The notes under the pieces: model-generated
Told to the model about the DNA's origin: nothing
The model's input: only the letters and a program-made list of their open reading frames with translations
Databases searched by the model: none
Shown: positions 1 through 5,132 of the stretch, in pieces
Position numbering within the stretch: position 1 is the first letter of the stretch
Layout of the letters: every line of letters begins with the position of its first letter
Made by a program: the position numbers and the translations under genes
DNA from: Chloroflexota bacterium
Lineage (GTDB): Bacteria > Chloroflexota > UBA11872 > VXNJ01
Direction of reading: 5' to 3'
Assembly (NCBI GenBank): GCA_026708165.1
Contig: JAPOVO010000363.1
Location: forward strand, 6,862-12,297
Length of the DNA stretch: 5,436 nt

Positions 1-612
1 CCGGGATGTCGCCCAGCAGTGCCTCGACCGTGCCCTCCGGCAGGCTCGCGAACGCCTCGTCGGTCGGCGCGAAGACCGTGAACGGTCCCTCGCCTTGCAA
101 CGTCTCGACGAGACCTGCAGCTTCAAGCGCGGCCACCAATGTCGTGAACCTGCCGTCATTGACTGCTAGCTCCACGATGTCGGGCTGCGCGACTGGCTCC
201 GGCTCGGTCGTCTCTTCCATCGCGGTTTCCGGCTGTGGGATCAGCACCGTGTCGATCACGTGGATGACCCCGTTGGACGCCTCGATGTCGGCGATAAGCA
301 CCGTTGCTTCACCTATCGAGACCGTCCCGCCGTCGACCGAGATAGCAAGGCTTTCGCCCTGTACGGTCTCGGCTGAGTCCAGCGTCACGACCTGCTCGGA
401 GCTGACGGCCCCGGCGACTACGTGGTACAGCAGGATGTCAGTTAACGCCGGGATGTCGCCCAGCAGCGACTCGACCGTGCCCTCGGGCAGCTTCGCGAAC
501 GCTTCGTCGGTAGGCGCGAAGACCGTAAACGGCCCTTCGCCTTGCAACGTGCCTACAAGACCCGCCGCTTCCAGAGCGGCCACCAATGTCCCAAATCTGC
601 CGTCGCCGACGG
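1..612. repeat. Internal direct repeat encoding the two FAS1 domains
   Basis: Positions 1 to about 165 closely match 448 to about 612 at the DNA level, with an offset of 447 bp (149 codons). Both copies include the segments encoding [18 protein letters not shown] and PEGTV. The similarity reaches synonymous positions, which suggests a fairly recent domain duplication or gene conversion within the gene. The first copy is cut by the window edge, so the full repeat unit and any further copies cannot be seen. Confidence 0.8.
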
Positions 613-826
613 CTATGTCGACTATGTCTGCCTGAGCGACCGGCTCCGGTGCAGACGTGGTTTCAACCGGAGCCTGCGGCACGGGCGTTGGAGTCGGGGA
701 AGCAGTCACTACGGCTTCCTCATTGTCGCAGGCCGCCGCTACCAGAGCGGTTACCAGCGCCAGAGCCGCGATGAAGATTCCCCCGCGCGCCATGCCGCGG
801 CGCAGTACCCCGATTACGTTAATCAT
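1..826 (-). CDS. Tandem FAS1 (fasciclin) domain lipoprotein, C-terminus cut by window edge
   Basis: The frame is open for 275 codons from ATG (824-826) to the left edge, so the C-terminus is missing. A strong Shine-Dalgarno-like GGAG-rich tract (about 838-851) precedes the ATG. Met12 (791-793) is an alternative start. Residues 1-32 form a basic then hydrophobic signal peptide ending VAAAC, so Cys33 is the likely lipidated residue; Ala at -3 makes this a somewhat weak lipobox. A Pro/Thr/Glu-rich linker (about 34-66) leads to FAS1 domain 1 (about 67-196), with [11 protein letters not shown] (H1 region), YHVV, and [13 protein letters not shown] (H2 region). A second acidic linker leads to FAS1 domain 2 (from about 216), cut after LLGDIP. 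FAS1 domains are extracellular adhesion or interaction modules, so a cell-surface role is inferred. The gene lies 78 bp downstream of the DUF378 gene on the same strand and may be co-transcribed. The FAS1 call is confident; the ligand is unknown. Confidence 0.93.
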   Translation of the reverse strand, partial: MINVIGVLRRGMARGGIFIAALALVTALVAAACDNEEAVVTASPTPTPVPQAPVETTSAPEPVAQADIVDIAVGDGRFGTLVAALEAAGLVGTLQGEGPFTVFAPTDEAFAKLPEGTVESLLGDIPALTDILLYHVVAGAVSSEQVVTLDSAETVQGESLAISVDGGTVSIGEATVLIADIEASNGVIHVIDTVLIPQPETAMEETTEPEPVAQPDIVELAVNDGRFTTLVAALEAAGLVETLQGEGPFTVFAPTDEAFASLPEGTVEALLGDIP

Positions 827-864
827 TTTGATTTCAAGCTCCTTCTCCTTTGAAGGTGATATGG

Positions 865-896
865 ACAAGACCTCGCGATCGATTCACGGGTCTTGT
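865..896. other. Hairpin between the DUF378 and FAS1 genes
   Basis: ACAAGACC (865-872) pairs with GGTCTTGT (889-896), an 8-bp perfect stem around a 16-nt loop. It lies just downstream of the DUF378 stop and upstream of the FAS1 ribosome binding site. No T-run follows in the direction of transcription (minus strand), so it is not a classical intrinsic terminator. It could be a processing or stability element in a shared transcript, or an operator. The structure is visible; the function is unknown. Confidence 0.4.
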
Positions 897-904
897 GTCG
901 CAAG

Positions 905-1108
905 CTATAACTCCGTGATCGCCGTGAGGGCGAGCACACCCGCGATCGCCACGAGGACGTAGACCAATCGCGAGAACGGATTGACCTCCCCAAACTTCTT
1001 TCCGCCGGCCACGAAGGCCACCAGGTCGAACTTGAACAGCCCGACGAGCCCCCAGTTCAAGGTGCCAATAGCCGCCAGCACGATTGCCACTATCTGAACG
1101 ATTTCCAT
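905..1108 (-). CDS. DUF378 family small membrane protein (YuzA-like)
   Basis: This 67-aa protein starts at ATG (1106-1108), with an AGGGAG ribosome binding site (1120-1125) 11 nt upstream. It has two hydrophobic segments, about residues 3-26 and 47-64, separated by a short polar stretch (GGKKFGEVNPFSR). The N-terminal pattern IGTLNWGLVGLFKFDLVAF and the later SRLVYVLVAIAGV match the DUF378 family, whose members are small predicted inner-membrane proteins of unknown function. The length is normal for the family. It precedes the FAS1 lipoprotein gene on the same strand with a 78-bp gap, so a two-gene envelope unit is plausible. Family membership is recognised from these motifs; no biochemical role can be assigned. 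Confidence 0.85.
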   Translation of the reverse strand: MEIVQIVAIVLAAIGTLNWGLVGLFKFDLVAFVAGGKKFGEVNPFSRLVYVLVAIAGVLALTAITEL

Positions 1109-1126
1109 CTCCCAAGAATCTCCCTG

Positions 1127-1327
1127 TTATGACTTGCTTGATTCGTCCGTTGACTCGCGCCTGCTATCAAGCGTCTCCGGGACAACGGCCTGGCGCTCGG
1201 ACCGCCGTCCCTCCGCTATTTCTTCGATCCGGGTGGCGTCCTCCTTCCGCGGGCACGTGACTCGACCGCCTGTGAACCAACTGAACCGCCGGACGGTCTG
1301 GCTGTTCGCTTGCCGACATGCCGCCAC
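1127..1327 (-). CDS. Uncertain small hydrophilic ORF upstream of the DUF378 gene
   Basis: A 66-codon frame starts at GTG (1325-1327) and ends at TAA (1127-1129), 18 nt before the DUF378 start, so the DUF378 ribosome binding site lies immediately after its stop. The C-terminal half is rich in Arg, Glu and Ser, and its codons favour G or C at the third position, as real genes here do. Against it, the start has no convincing ribosome binding site, there is no recognisable domain, and a plus-strand frame (1134-1403) is also open across the region. It may be a real leader gene, a decayed gene, or chance. Confidence 0.22.
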   Translation of the reverse strand: MAACRQANSQTVRRFSWFTGGRVTCPRKEDATRIEEIAEGRRSERQAVVPETLDSRRESTDESSKS

Positions 1328-1410
1328 ATCCCGTGCGGCGCTTCGAGACGGTCATAGACCGGCTTGCTTGCCGCCCCGTATTGCCGCTCCACTCTCGCTG
1401 TAGAGCTGGC

Positions 1411-1495
1411 TGACAAATTGCTGACCATCGGCTTCCTGTTGGTTATATGTATCGTTGATGTGGTATAAAACTAACAGTCCGATGGTAGTCTGTCA
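1411..1495. promoter_or_regulatory. Inverted repeat flanking the regulator promoter (putative operator pair)
   Basis: ACCATCGG (1424-1431) and CCGATGGT (1479-1486) are a perfect 8-bp inverted pair 47 bp apart, enclosing the predicted -35/-10 region. Each arm has a matching outer element in the same inverted sense: TGACA (1411-1415) on the left and TGTCA (1491-1495) on the right, with outer-to-inner spacings of 8 and 4 bp. The left arm also holds CTGAC twice (1410 and 1421), one helical turn apart. Such an arrangement would allow an oligomeric regulator to bind both sides and loop or occlude the promoter. Autoregulation by the adjacent XRE protein is inferred. Confidence 0.4.
1439..1469 (+). 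promoter_or_regulatory. Putative promoter of the B12/XRE regulator gene
   Basis: TATAAA (1464-1469) is preceded by TGG, giving a TGn extended -10 element. A poor -35-like TTGGTT lies at 1439-1444, with a long 19-bp spacer. Transcription would start near 1476 and leave a leader of about 35 nt before the ATG at 1512. An extended -10 often makes up for a weak -35 and suits an activator- or repressor-controlled promoter. This is a prediction by eye. Confidence 0.4.
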
Positions 1496-1496
1496 A
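1468..1496 (-). promoter_or_regulatory. Possible minus-strand promoter towards DUF378/FAS1
   Basis: Read on the minus strand, 1491-1496 is a perfect TTGACA -35 hexamer. At the ideal 17-bp spacing, 1468-1473 reads TAGTTT, a weak -10 (three of six matches). It overlaps the plus-strand promoter and uses part of the right inverted-repeat arm. If active, it would give a leader of roughly 350 nt before the DUF378 ATG, which is long, so a nearer promoter may exist. Confidence 0.25.
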
Positions 1497-1511
1497 CTAT
1501 ATTCGACGTGA

Positions 1512-2429
1512 ATGTTGACTATCATTCAAAGCAGGTCGCTATTGGCACGAAAGTCTGACTCAACAGGACCGCTAAACCGGTACGTCGATGCTCTTGTGCG
1601 GGGCGAGCAAGCTCTAGCCCACACGGTGATCGCGAACGCGCGAAAGCAAGGAATCGGCGCGGACAGGATTTATCTGGAGGTGCTCGCGCCCTCACAGGAC
1701 AGGATCGGGGAGCTTTGGCACGAGGGCGCGCTCAACGTCGCCCAGGAGCACCTGGCCACCTCCATAACGATGTCCGTAATGGACACGCTCAGAGAGGAAA
1801 TGCAGCCTCGCAGACTCTTGGGCATGCGTGCCGTGGTGACGCCGGTCGAAGGCGACGAGCACGTACTCGGGGCCCGCATGGTGGCCGACTTTCTCTCCAT
1901 GGACGGGTGGGAGGTCGATTTCCTGGGAAAGGGGACACCCGCGAAAGACCTTGTCGAGTTTGTTCGACAAAGAGATGTCGATATCGTGGCTCTATCGTGC
2001 ACGCTGCCCGAATTCTTGCCAAACGCCAGAGAGGCGACCGCGGCTCTGGGGAAGCTGAATCTCGCGCCGAAGGTGCTTCTCGGAGGACTAGCGGTCTACC
2101 CGGAAGAGCTTGACGTCCAGTCTCTGGGCGGCGACGCGTTCGGTCGGGATGCGCGGCACGCGGTGGATCAGGCCCGAAGTCTGGTGGGGCTGGAGCGCCC
2201 GAGGCTGTCGCTTACAGATCATCTGGCCGCCATGGGACGCAAGATCAACTCGATCCGCACGACGCTCAAGATGACTCAGCAGGACCTTGCCGAAGCGTCG
2301 GGTCTGGACCGCACCTATATCAGCATGGTCGAGCGCGGCAGGCAGAACCTGACGATGGGAGCCGTCGTCAAGATCGCCGACGCCCTGAACGTACCCGTCG
2401 CCGAGCTTGTCTCAACGGAGGACCGGTAG
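1512..2429 (+). CDS. Cobalamin-binding (CarH-like photosensory) protein with C-terminal XRE helix-turn-helix
   Basis: The 305-aa protein has three parts. Residues about 20-100 match the helical B12-binding_2 cap, with Trp69, nine residues, then Glu79-His80. This is the W-x9-EH signature associated with adenosylcobalamin photoreceptors of the CarH/LitR group. Residues about 104-228 form the Rossmann-like B12-binding domain, with Asp115-x-His117-x-x-Gly120 (the DxHxxG motif; His117 is the expected lower cobalt ligand), SCT at 162-164 and LLGG at 189-192. Residues about 241-305 are an XRE/HTH_3 domain (TQQDLAEASGLDRTYIS, then VERGRQNLT). CarH has its MerR-type HTH at the N-terminus, so both the HTH class and the domain order differ here. 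The likely role is AdoCbl-dependent, possibly light-responsive, DNA binding; that is inferred. The ATG lacks a clear ribosome binding site and is chosen as the first in-frame start ahead of the cap domain. The gene is divergent from DUF378 and convergent with the PhyH gene. Confidence 0.92.
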   Translation: MLTIIQSRSLLARKSDSTGPLNRYVDALVRGEQALAHTVIANARKQGIGADRIYLEVLAPSQDRIGELWHEGALNVAQEHLATSITMSVMDTLREEMQPRRLLGMRAVVTPVEGDEHVLGARMVADFLSMDGWEVDFLGKGTPAKDLVEFVRQRDVDIVALSCTLPEFLPNAREATAALGKLNLAPKVLLGGLAVYPEELDVQSLGGDAFGRDARHAVDQARSLVGLERPRLSLTDHLAAMGRKINSIRTTLKMTQQDLAEASGLDRTYISMVERGRQNLTMGAVVKIADALNVPVAELVSTEDR

Positions 2430-2445
2430 GACCGACCGTTGGCGG

Positions 2446-3285
2446 CTAGCTGCGGGACGGCTCCTTCATCGTCGTCCTGAGTTCCCGCGCCAACTCGCCC
2501 AGATGGGTGTCGTTCTCTCTTACCTGGCGCAGGTGGACCATCCGCTCCGGACCGGCGGTGCGGACCATCGCCTCGCCGTGAATCCGGTCGATCCAGAACC
2601 GGGCCTCCTTGCCGAGCACGCGGCGCAGCTCGGGCAGCTTGTCTTCCGGATAGCGCTCCGAGAAGTTCATGGTGTACATGCGCCTTCGCCCGGAGCCACC
2701 GAACGAAGCGTGCTTGATGTTGTGGTCGAACACCAGCACGTCGCCGGGCGTGGTCTCCAGCACGCAGGCGGGGACCTTGTCGGGAGCGATGCCGAATCCG
2801 CCATTGCGCAGACTACGCTCCAGCGTATCAGCGAACGGCTCGCCCACCCGATGGCTGCCCGGAATGACGCGCAGGGCGCCCGTGTCCCTTGTGGTCGGGT
2901 CGAGGTAGAAGGCCATCTTGATGCTCAGCACTGGCCGCCCGCCGTAGCCGTCGGAGTGCCAGCGGGTATCGCCGGCGTACAGGTTGCCGTCGCCGCTGGT
3001 GTAGTTGAAGTCCTCACCGCAGATGCTCGAGACAATGTCGTGTATCCGGGGATCGTCCAGCAGCGCGCTGAGGTACTCGCTCTGGTCGGGAAACGGGACT
3101 ATGGCCGACCGATTTACGCCGTCGTGCTCGTGGCCGTGATGCCCGCCGCCGTGGGCCGCCCAGATGGCCTCGAACTCGTCGATGATCCTGTCGGCGCAAT
3201 CGGCCAGCAGCCCCGGAAACGCCAGGAACCCGAACGTCCTGAACTGCTCCATCTGGTCTTCGGACAGCGGTCGTTGGGTCTTCAT
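2446..3285 (-). CDS. Phytanoyl-CoA dioxygenase (PhyH) family Fe(II)/2-oxoglutarate oxygenase
   Basis: The preferred start is ATG (3283-3285; protein begins MKTQRPLS, 279 aa), because CGGGAGG (3291-3297) sits 5 nt upstream. An upstream in-frame ATG (3316-3318) would add 11 residues but has a worse context. Members are cytosolic nonheme-iron oxygenases that couple 2-oxoglutarate decarboxylation to hydroxylation. The facial triad is visible: WHSDGYG gives His110 and Asp112, and KHASFGGSG supplies the distal His192. The Arg-rich GRRRMYTMNF just after it supplies the 2-oxoglutarate-binding Arg (about 200-202). The N-terminal LSEDQMEQFRTFGFLAFPGLL and the central GALRVIPGSHR are typical of the family, and the length is normal. 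A His/Gly-rich insert (residues about 45-56) is unusual. The gene converges on the B12/XRE gene with a 16-bp gap. The substrate cannot be told; many environmental paralogues act on small acids or natural products, not phytanoyl-CoA. Confidence 0.92.
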   Translation of the reverse strand: MKTQRPLSEDQMEQFRTFGFLAFPGLLADCADRIIDEFEAIWAAHGGGHHGHEHDGVNRSAIVPFPDQSEYLSALLDDPRIHDIVSSICGEDFNYTSGDGNLYAGDTRWHSDGYGGRPVLSIKMAFYLDPTTRDTGALRVIPGSHRVGEPFADTLERSLRNGGFGIAPDKVPACVLETTPGDVLVFDHNIKHASFGGSGRRRMYTMNFSERYPEDKLPELRRVLGKEARFWIDRIHGEAMVRTAGPERMVHLRQVRENDTHLGELARELRTTMKEPSRS

Positions 3286-3369
3286 CACATCCTCCCGCCA
3301 GAACTGCCCGATCATCATCCCACTCCACCCGGCGTCGCGTCACGACCGCTCTGCCCTGTGATTCGCTCG

Positions 3370-3447
3370 ATGCCGAAAGTCCCTCGTCGCGGCCTCGGTC
3401 GGGGGCTATTCGACTCGATTCGAGGTGCGCGGCGAGCTTTTGGCTAG
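3370..3447 (+). other. Short ORF resembling a ParB N-terminus (doubtful)
   Basis: A 25-codon frame from ATG (3370-3372) to TAG (3445-3447) encodes MPKVPRRGLGRGLFDSI and a few more residues. The RRGLGRGL core resembles the conserved N-terminal box with which many ParB/Spo0J proteins begin. There is no ribosome binding site and no ParB body follows; the tRNA gene starts 54 bp later. It could be a relic of a ParB-like gene, a micro-ORF, or chance. Confidence 0.15.
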
Positions 3448-3501
3448 AATTCGAGACTTGCGAGAGGTCGATAGCCTGCCGAGCGGCGGATGCGGCGCTT
3501 G

Positions 3502-3573
3502 CCCCCCATAGCTCAGAGGATAGAGCAGTGGTTTCCTAAACCATGTGCCCAGGTTCGAGTCCTGGTGGGGGGA
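3502..3573 (+). tRNA. tRNA-Arg (anticodon CCT)
   Basis: A complete cloverleaf can be drawn. The acceptor CCCCCCA (3502-3508) pairs with TGGGGGG (3566-3572), with discriminator A at 3573. The D-arm is GCTC/GAGC (3511-3526). The anticodon stem GTGGT/ACCAT (3528-3544) includes one G-T pair and a TTCCTAA loop, giving anticodon CCT at 3535-3537 (reads AGG, Arg). A 4-nt variable loop and the T-arm CCAGG-TTCGAGT-CCTGG (3549-3565) follow. The CCA tail is not encoded (the next bases are CCT), so it would be added after transcription. A TAGAAT hexamer at 3445-3450 could be its -10, though no good -35 is seen. No duplicated 3' end of the tRNA, as an integrated element would leave, is visible in the window. 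Confidence 0.96.
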
Positions 3574-3592
3574 CCTGGACGTTTCGTATAGC

Positions 3593-3614
3593 GAACCTTC
3601 CGACGGGAAGTTCC
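3593..3614. other. Small hairpin downstream of tRNA-Arg
   Basis: CTTCC (3597-3601) pairs with GGAAG (3606-3610), and GAA (3593-3595) with TTC (3611-3613) beyond a bulged C. This lies about 20 nt past the mature tRNA 3' end, before the convergent intradiol dioxygenase gene. It could help end or process the tRNA precursor, but no T-tract follows, so a terminator function is only suggested. Confidence 0.25.
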
Positions 3615-3636
3615 AATACTAGGAAGTAACTCCCCG

Positions 3637-4416
3637 CTAAACGACTACCCCGACGGTGATTGTGCCGAAGTAGCCATCGCCATCTTCCGCAACCGATGCA
3701 AGGACGTTGCTCTCCGCGGGATCGCCGCGCAGCAGGGAGTCGTCCGCGTTGCGCGTACTGCGGTTTGGCCGGTCGCTATAGGGCTTCCGGCTGTAGACGC
3801 GGTCGGTGAAGTCGTCGGGAAAATAGAACTGGGAGGTCGCGTATGAGTTTTCTTTGTAGCGAACCTTGAAGTGGATATGGACCGTACGTCCGGGGTACCA
3901 GCCGGGATAGATGGTGTCGAAAAGGGCTACGCCGTCGGCGTCGGTCATCTGGGCGCCGCGAAGGAACGTCTGGCCGGACGTGTCCTGTCCGCCGGGCTGA
4001 CCGGGATACCCTGAATAGAGGCCGCCGGCGTCGGTGTGCCATATGTCAACCAGGGCGTCCTTCAAGGGCGTGCAGCCGTCGTCCACCCTCATGACGCGCA
4101 CAGACATCCGCAGCGGCGACCCGACGCGGTCCTCAATGATGTTCTGCCGTATCCGGTTCGTGTCGAAGTAGAACGGTCCCTCCGTCGCCTGAGGCGTGAG
4201 TATGCAGACGGGCGTACTGTCAACCGGCAAGGGCGACGCCAACGAGCGTGCCGCGGCGGAAGACGGCGTGCGGGTGGGGCTTTCCGGGTTTGGCGTCAGC
4301 TTCTGGTTCTTGGACTCGCCGGAGCCGCGGGGGCCGCATCCTGTCAACACCGCGATGCCGAGCAGAGCGGCAATCCTCTGCAACGATGCTCTTCTGATCA
4401 AGTCCACTCTGCCCAC
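3637..4416 (-). CDS. Lipoprotein intradiol ring-cleavage dioxygenase-like protein
   Basis: The start is GTG (4414-4416; 259 aa), with GGGGGC about 9 nt upstream; a second GTG three codons later is possible. Residues 1-26 are a signal peptide ending in lipobox LTGC, so Cys27 is likely lipidated and the protein exported. A Ser/Pro/Thr-rich tether (about 28-68) leads to an intradiol dioxygenase domain (about 69-259). TEGPFYFD (78-85), ALVDIWHTDAGGLYSGY (121-137), FLRGAQMTDADG (151-162) and TIYPGWYPGRTVHIHFKV (168-185) match the protocatechuate 3,4-dioxygenase/catechol 1,2-dioxygenase fold. All four expected Fe(III) ligands are visible: Tyr134, Tyr174, His180 and His182. The family cleaves catechol-type rings between the hydroxyls; exported versions may act on lignin-derived or other extracellular aromatics, which is inferred here. 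No aromatic-degradation partners are adjacent. It lies alone on the minus strand between the tRNA and a gene-poor stretch. Confidence 0.93.
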   Translation of the reverse strand: MGRVDLIRRASLQRIAALLGIAVLTGCGPRGSGESKNQKLTPNPESPTRTPSSAAARSLASPLPVDSTPVCILTPQATEGPFYFDTNRIRQNIIEDRVGSPLRMSVRVMRVDDGCTPLKDALVDIWHTDAGGLYSGYPGQPGGQDTSGQTFLRGAQMTDADGVALFDTIYPGWYPGRTVHIHFKVRYKENSYATSQFYFPDDFTDRVYSRKPYSDRPNRSTRNADDSLLRGDPAESNVLASVAEDGDGYFGTITVGVVV

Positions 4417-4922
4417 CGTGATCTGCCCCCGAAACCAGCCCAGCCGGGATGCTAGTTTAGAGGTTCATCGAACAACCGCCGCGGTGGTCAGCTCTAACAT
4501 CGTCGGGACCTAGCGCCGGATGAACTCCGGGCGGTCATCCCGTTGCAGTGGCTCGGCGAAGTCGAGGCAGTCCATCACGTGCAGACGAACTGGAATCCCG
4601 GGCCGAGAGCCGCGCCGCCGATCGCGCTACAGAGCAGCGCGGAAGCCGAACGATGCAGATATGCCTGCTTCCTCGGAATACGCGGCGGCGCGGGGTAGGT
4701 TTCATTCGCGGCGAGGAATGCTATATGCCGAGTAGTGTCACGCCGGGCATTCACACTCCCAATTCCCCGACTACTTCCAGCGGACGAGGTCGGCGCCCGC
4801 GTGGTCTCTGATTCGACCTGGAAGCGGCCCGTTACGGAATCTTCGACATTTACTTGCATGGATCCGACGGTTTCGCCAACTACAGATGGCCTACTACGAT
4901 CGTTTGGGCGGACCGTATGGGC
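4417..4922. other. Gene-poor region with possible coding remnants
   Basis: No convincing complete gene was found in about 500 bp. On the minus strand a short frame ending at TAG (4510-4512) reads MDCLDFAEPLQRDDRPEFIR from 4575 and is closed upstream by another TAG near 4628; it looks like a cut C-terminal piece. A minus-strand frame at 4575-4859 lacks a ribosome binding site and a recognisable domain. On the plus strand an open stretch from 4812 looks protein-like (listed separately). The region may be decayed coding sequence or ordinary intergenic DNA. Confidence 0.5.
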
Positions 4923-4964
4923 TCATGTTCGTCGGGGAAAGCAGATCCGGCATCTTCGAATTAG
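4812..4964 (+). pseudogene. Possible gene remnant, unidentified
   Basis: This 50-codon stretch, bounded by TGA (4809-4811) and TAG (4962-4964), has no start codon near its beginning. It encodes FDLEAARYGIFDIYLHGSDG, then NYRWPTTIVWADRMG, an aromatic-rich and globular-looking composition with mostly G or C third positions. A second plus frame overlapping its 3' part reads MAYYDRLGGPYGLMFVGES and beyond, also protein-like, so a frameshift near 4915 would join two plausible segments. The upstream TGA and the lack of start and ribosome binding site point to a broken gene. The family is not recognised, and chance remains quite possible. The end overlaps the 3' end of the minus-strand small gene at 4923. 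Confidence 0.22.
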
Positions 4965-5132
4965 GCGGCTCCCGGTCTTCTTTGCCGCCCGCTCGGCCTG
5001 CGCCAGCGTGCCGTAGTAATCCGACACCGCATTGAGGCTTCGCAATCCCGAATCCTGTTCGCCGTGGCATTTGCCCAATACGTGAATCACCGTCTGGCTT
5101 GACGCCGGCTTCTCGCGGACCACGTACTTCAC
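4923..5132 (-). CDS. Small Cys/His-containing hypothetical protein
   Basis: A 69-aa frame starts at GTG (5130-5132) with AGGA 6 nt upstream and ends at TGA (4923-4925). The layout is KYVV at the N-terminus, then VIHVLGKCHGE (His17, Cys22, His23), a middle with SDYYGTLAQAERAAKKTG (37-54), and a terminal CRIC pair (Cys61, Cys64). This H-x4-C ... A-rich helix ... C-x-x-C plan recalls short uncharacterised bacterial proteins in which two Cys/His clusters could bind a metal such as zinc. That resemblance is from memory and general pattern, not an assigned family. There is no signal peptide or membrane segment. It stands alone in a sparse region. Confidence 0.55.
   Translation of the reverse strand: MKYVVREKPASSQTVIHVLGKCHGEQDSGLRSLNAVSDYYGTLAQAERAAKKTGSRLIRRCRICFPRRT

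Larger units (their letters stand above)
1109..1511. other. Divergent intergenic region between the DUF378 and B12/XRE genes
   Basis: About 400 bp separate the divergently transcribed DUF378 (minus) and B12/XRE regulator (plus) genes. The half nearest DUF378 contains only the doubtful 1127-1327 ORF. The half nearest the regulator (about 1400-1511) is AT-richer than its surroundings and carries promoter-like elements and an inverted repeat, listed separately. No RNA gene or cobalamin riboswitch signature was recognised by eye. Confidence 0.7.

Noticed and set aside
6..635. Long plus-strand ORF rich in Ser/Thr/Pro
   Set aside because: It is the antisense shadow of the FAS1 lipoprotein gene, whose minus-strand translation has clear domain motifs.
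1109..1511. Cobalamin riboswitch upstream of the B12-binding regulator
   Set aside because: No B12-box-like conserved core was recognised, and the predicted leader is only about 35 nt, too short for that riboswitch.
1670..2113. Several ORFs inside the B12/XRE gene in other frames and on the other strand
   Set aside because: They overlap a gene with full, recognisable domains and show no motifs of their own.
2425..2445. Small CGGT-AGG-ACCG hairpin at the convergent junction of the B12/XRE and PhyH genes
   Set aside because: The stem is only 4 bp with a 3-nt loop and no T-run on either side, so it does not support a bidirectional terminator.
2407..3447. 346-codon plus-strand ORF
   Set aside because: It lies opposite the PhyH gene. 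Its long open length follows from the high-GC codon use of the real gene, and it has no recognisable domain.
3502..3636. tRNA-Arg as an integration site for a mobile element
   Set aside because: No repeat of the tRNA 3' end, no integrase and no phage-like gene is seen in the window.
4036..4455. Plus-strand ORF opposite the intradiol dioxygenase gene
   Set aside because: It is the Arg-rich shadow of a gene with intact catalytic motifs on the minus strand.
4575..4859. Minus-strand 94-codon ORF
   Set aside because: It has no ribosome binding site, mixed third-position composition and no recognisable family. Plus-strand frames here look at least as protein-like.
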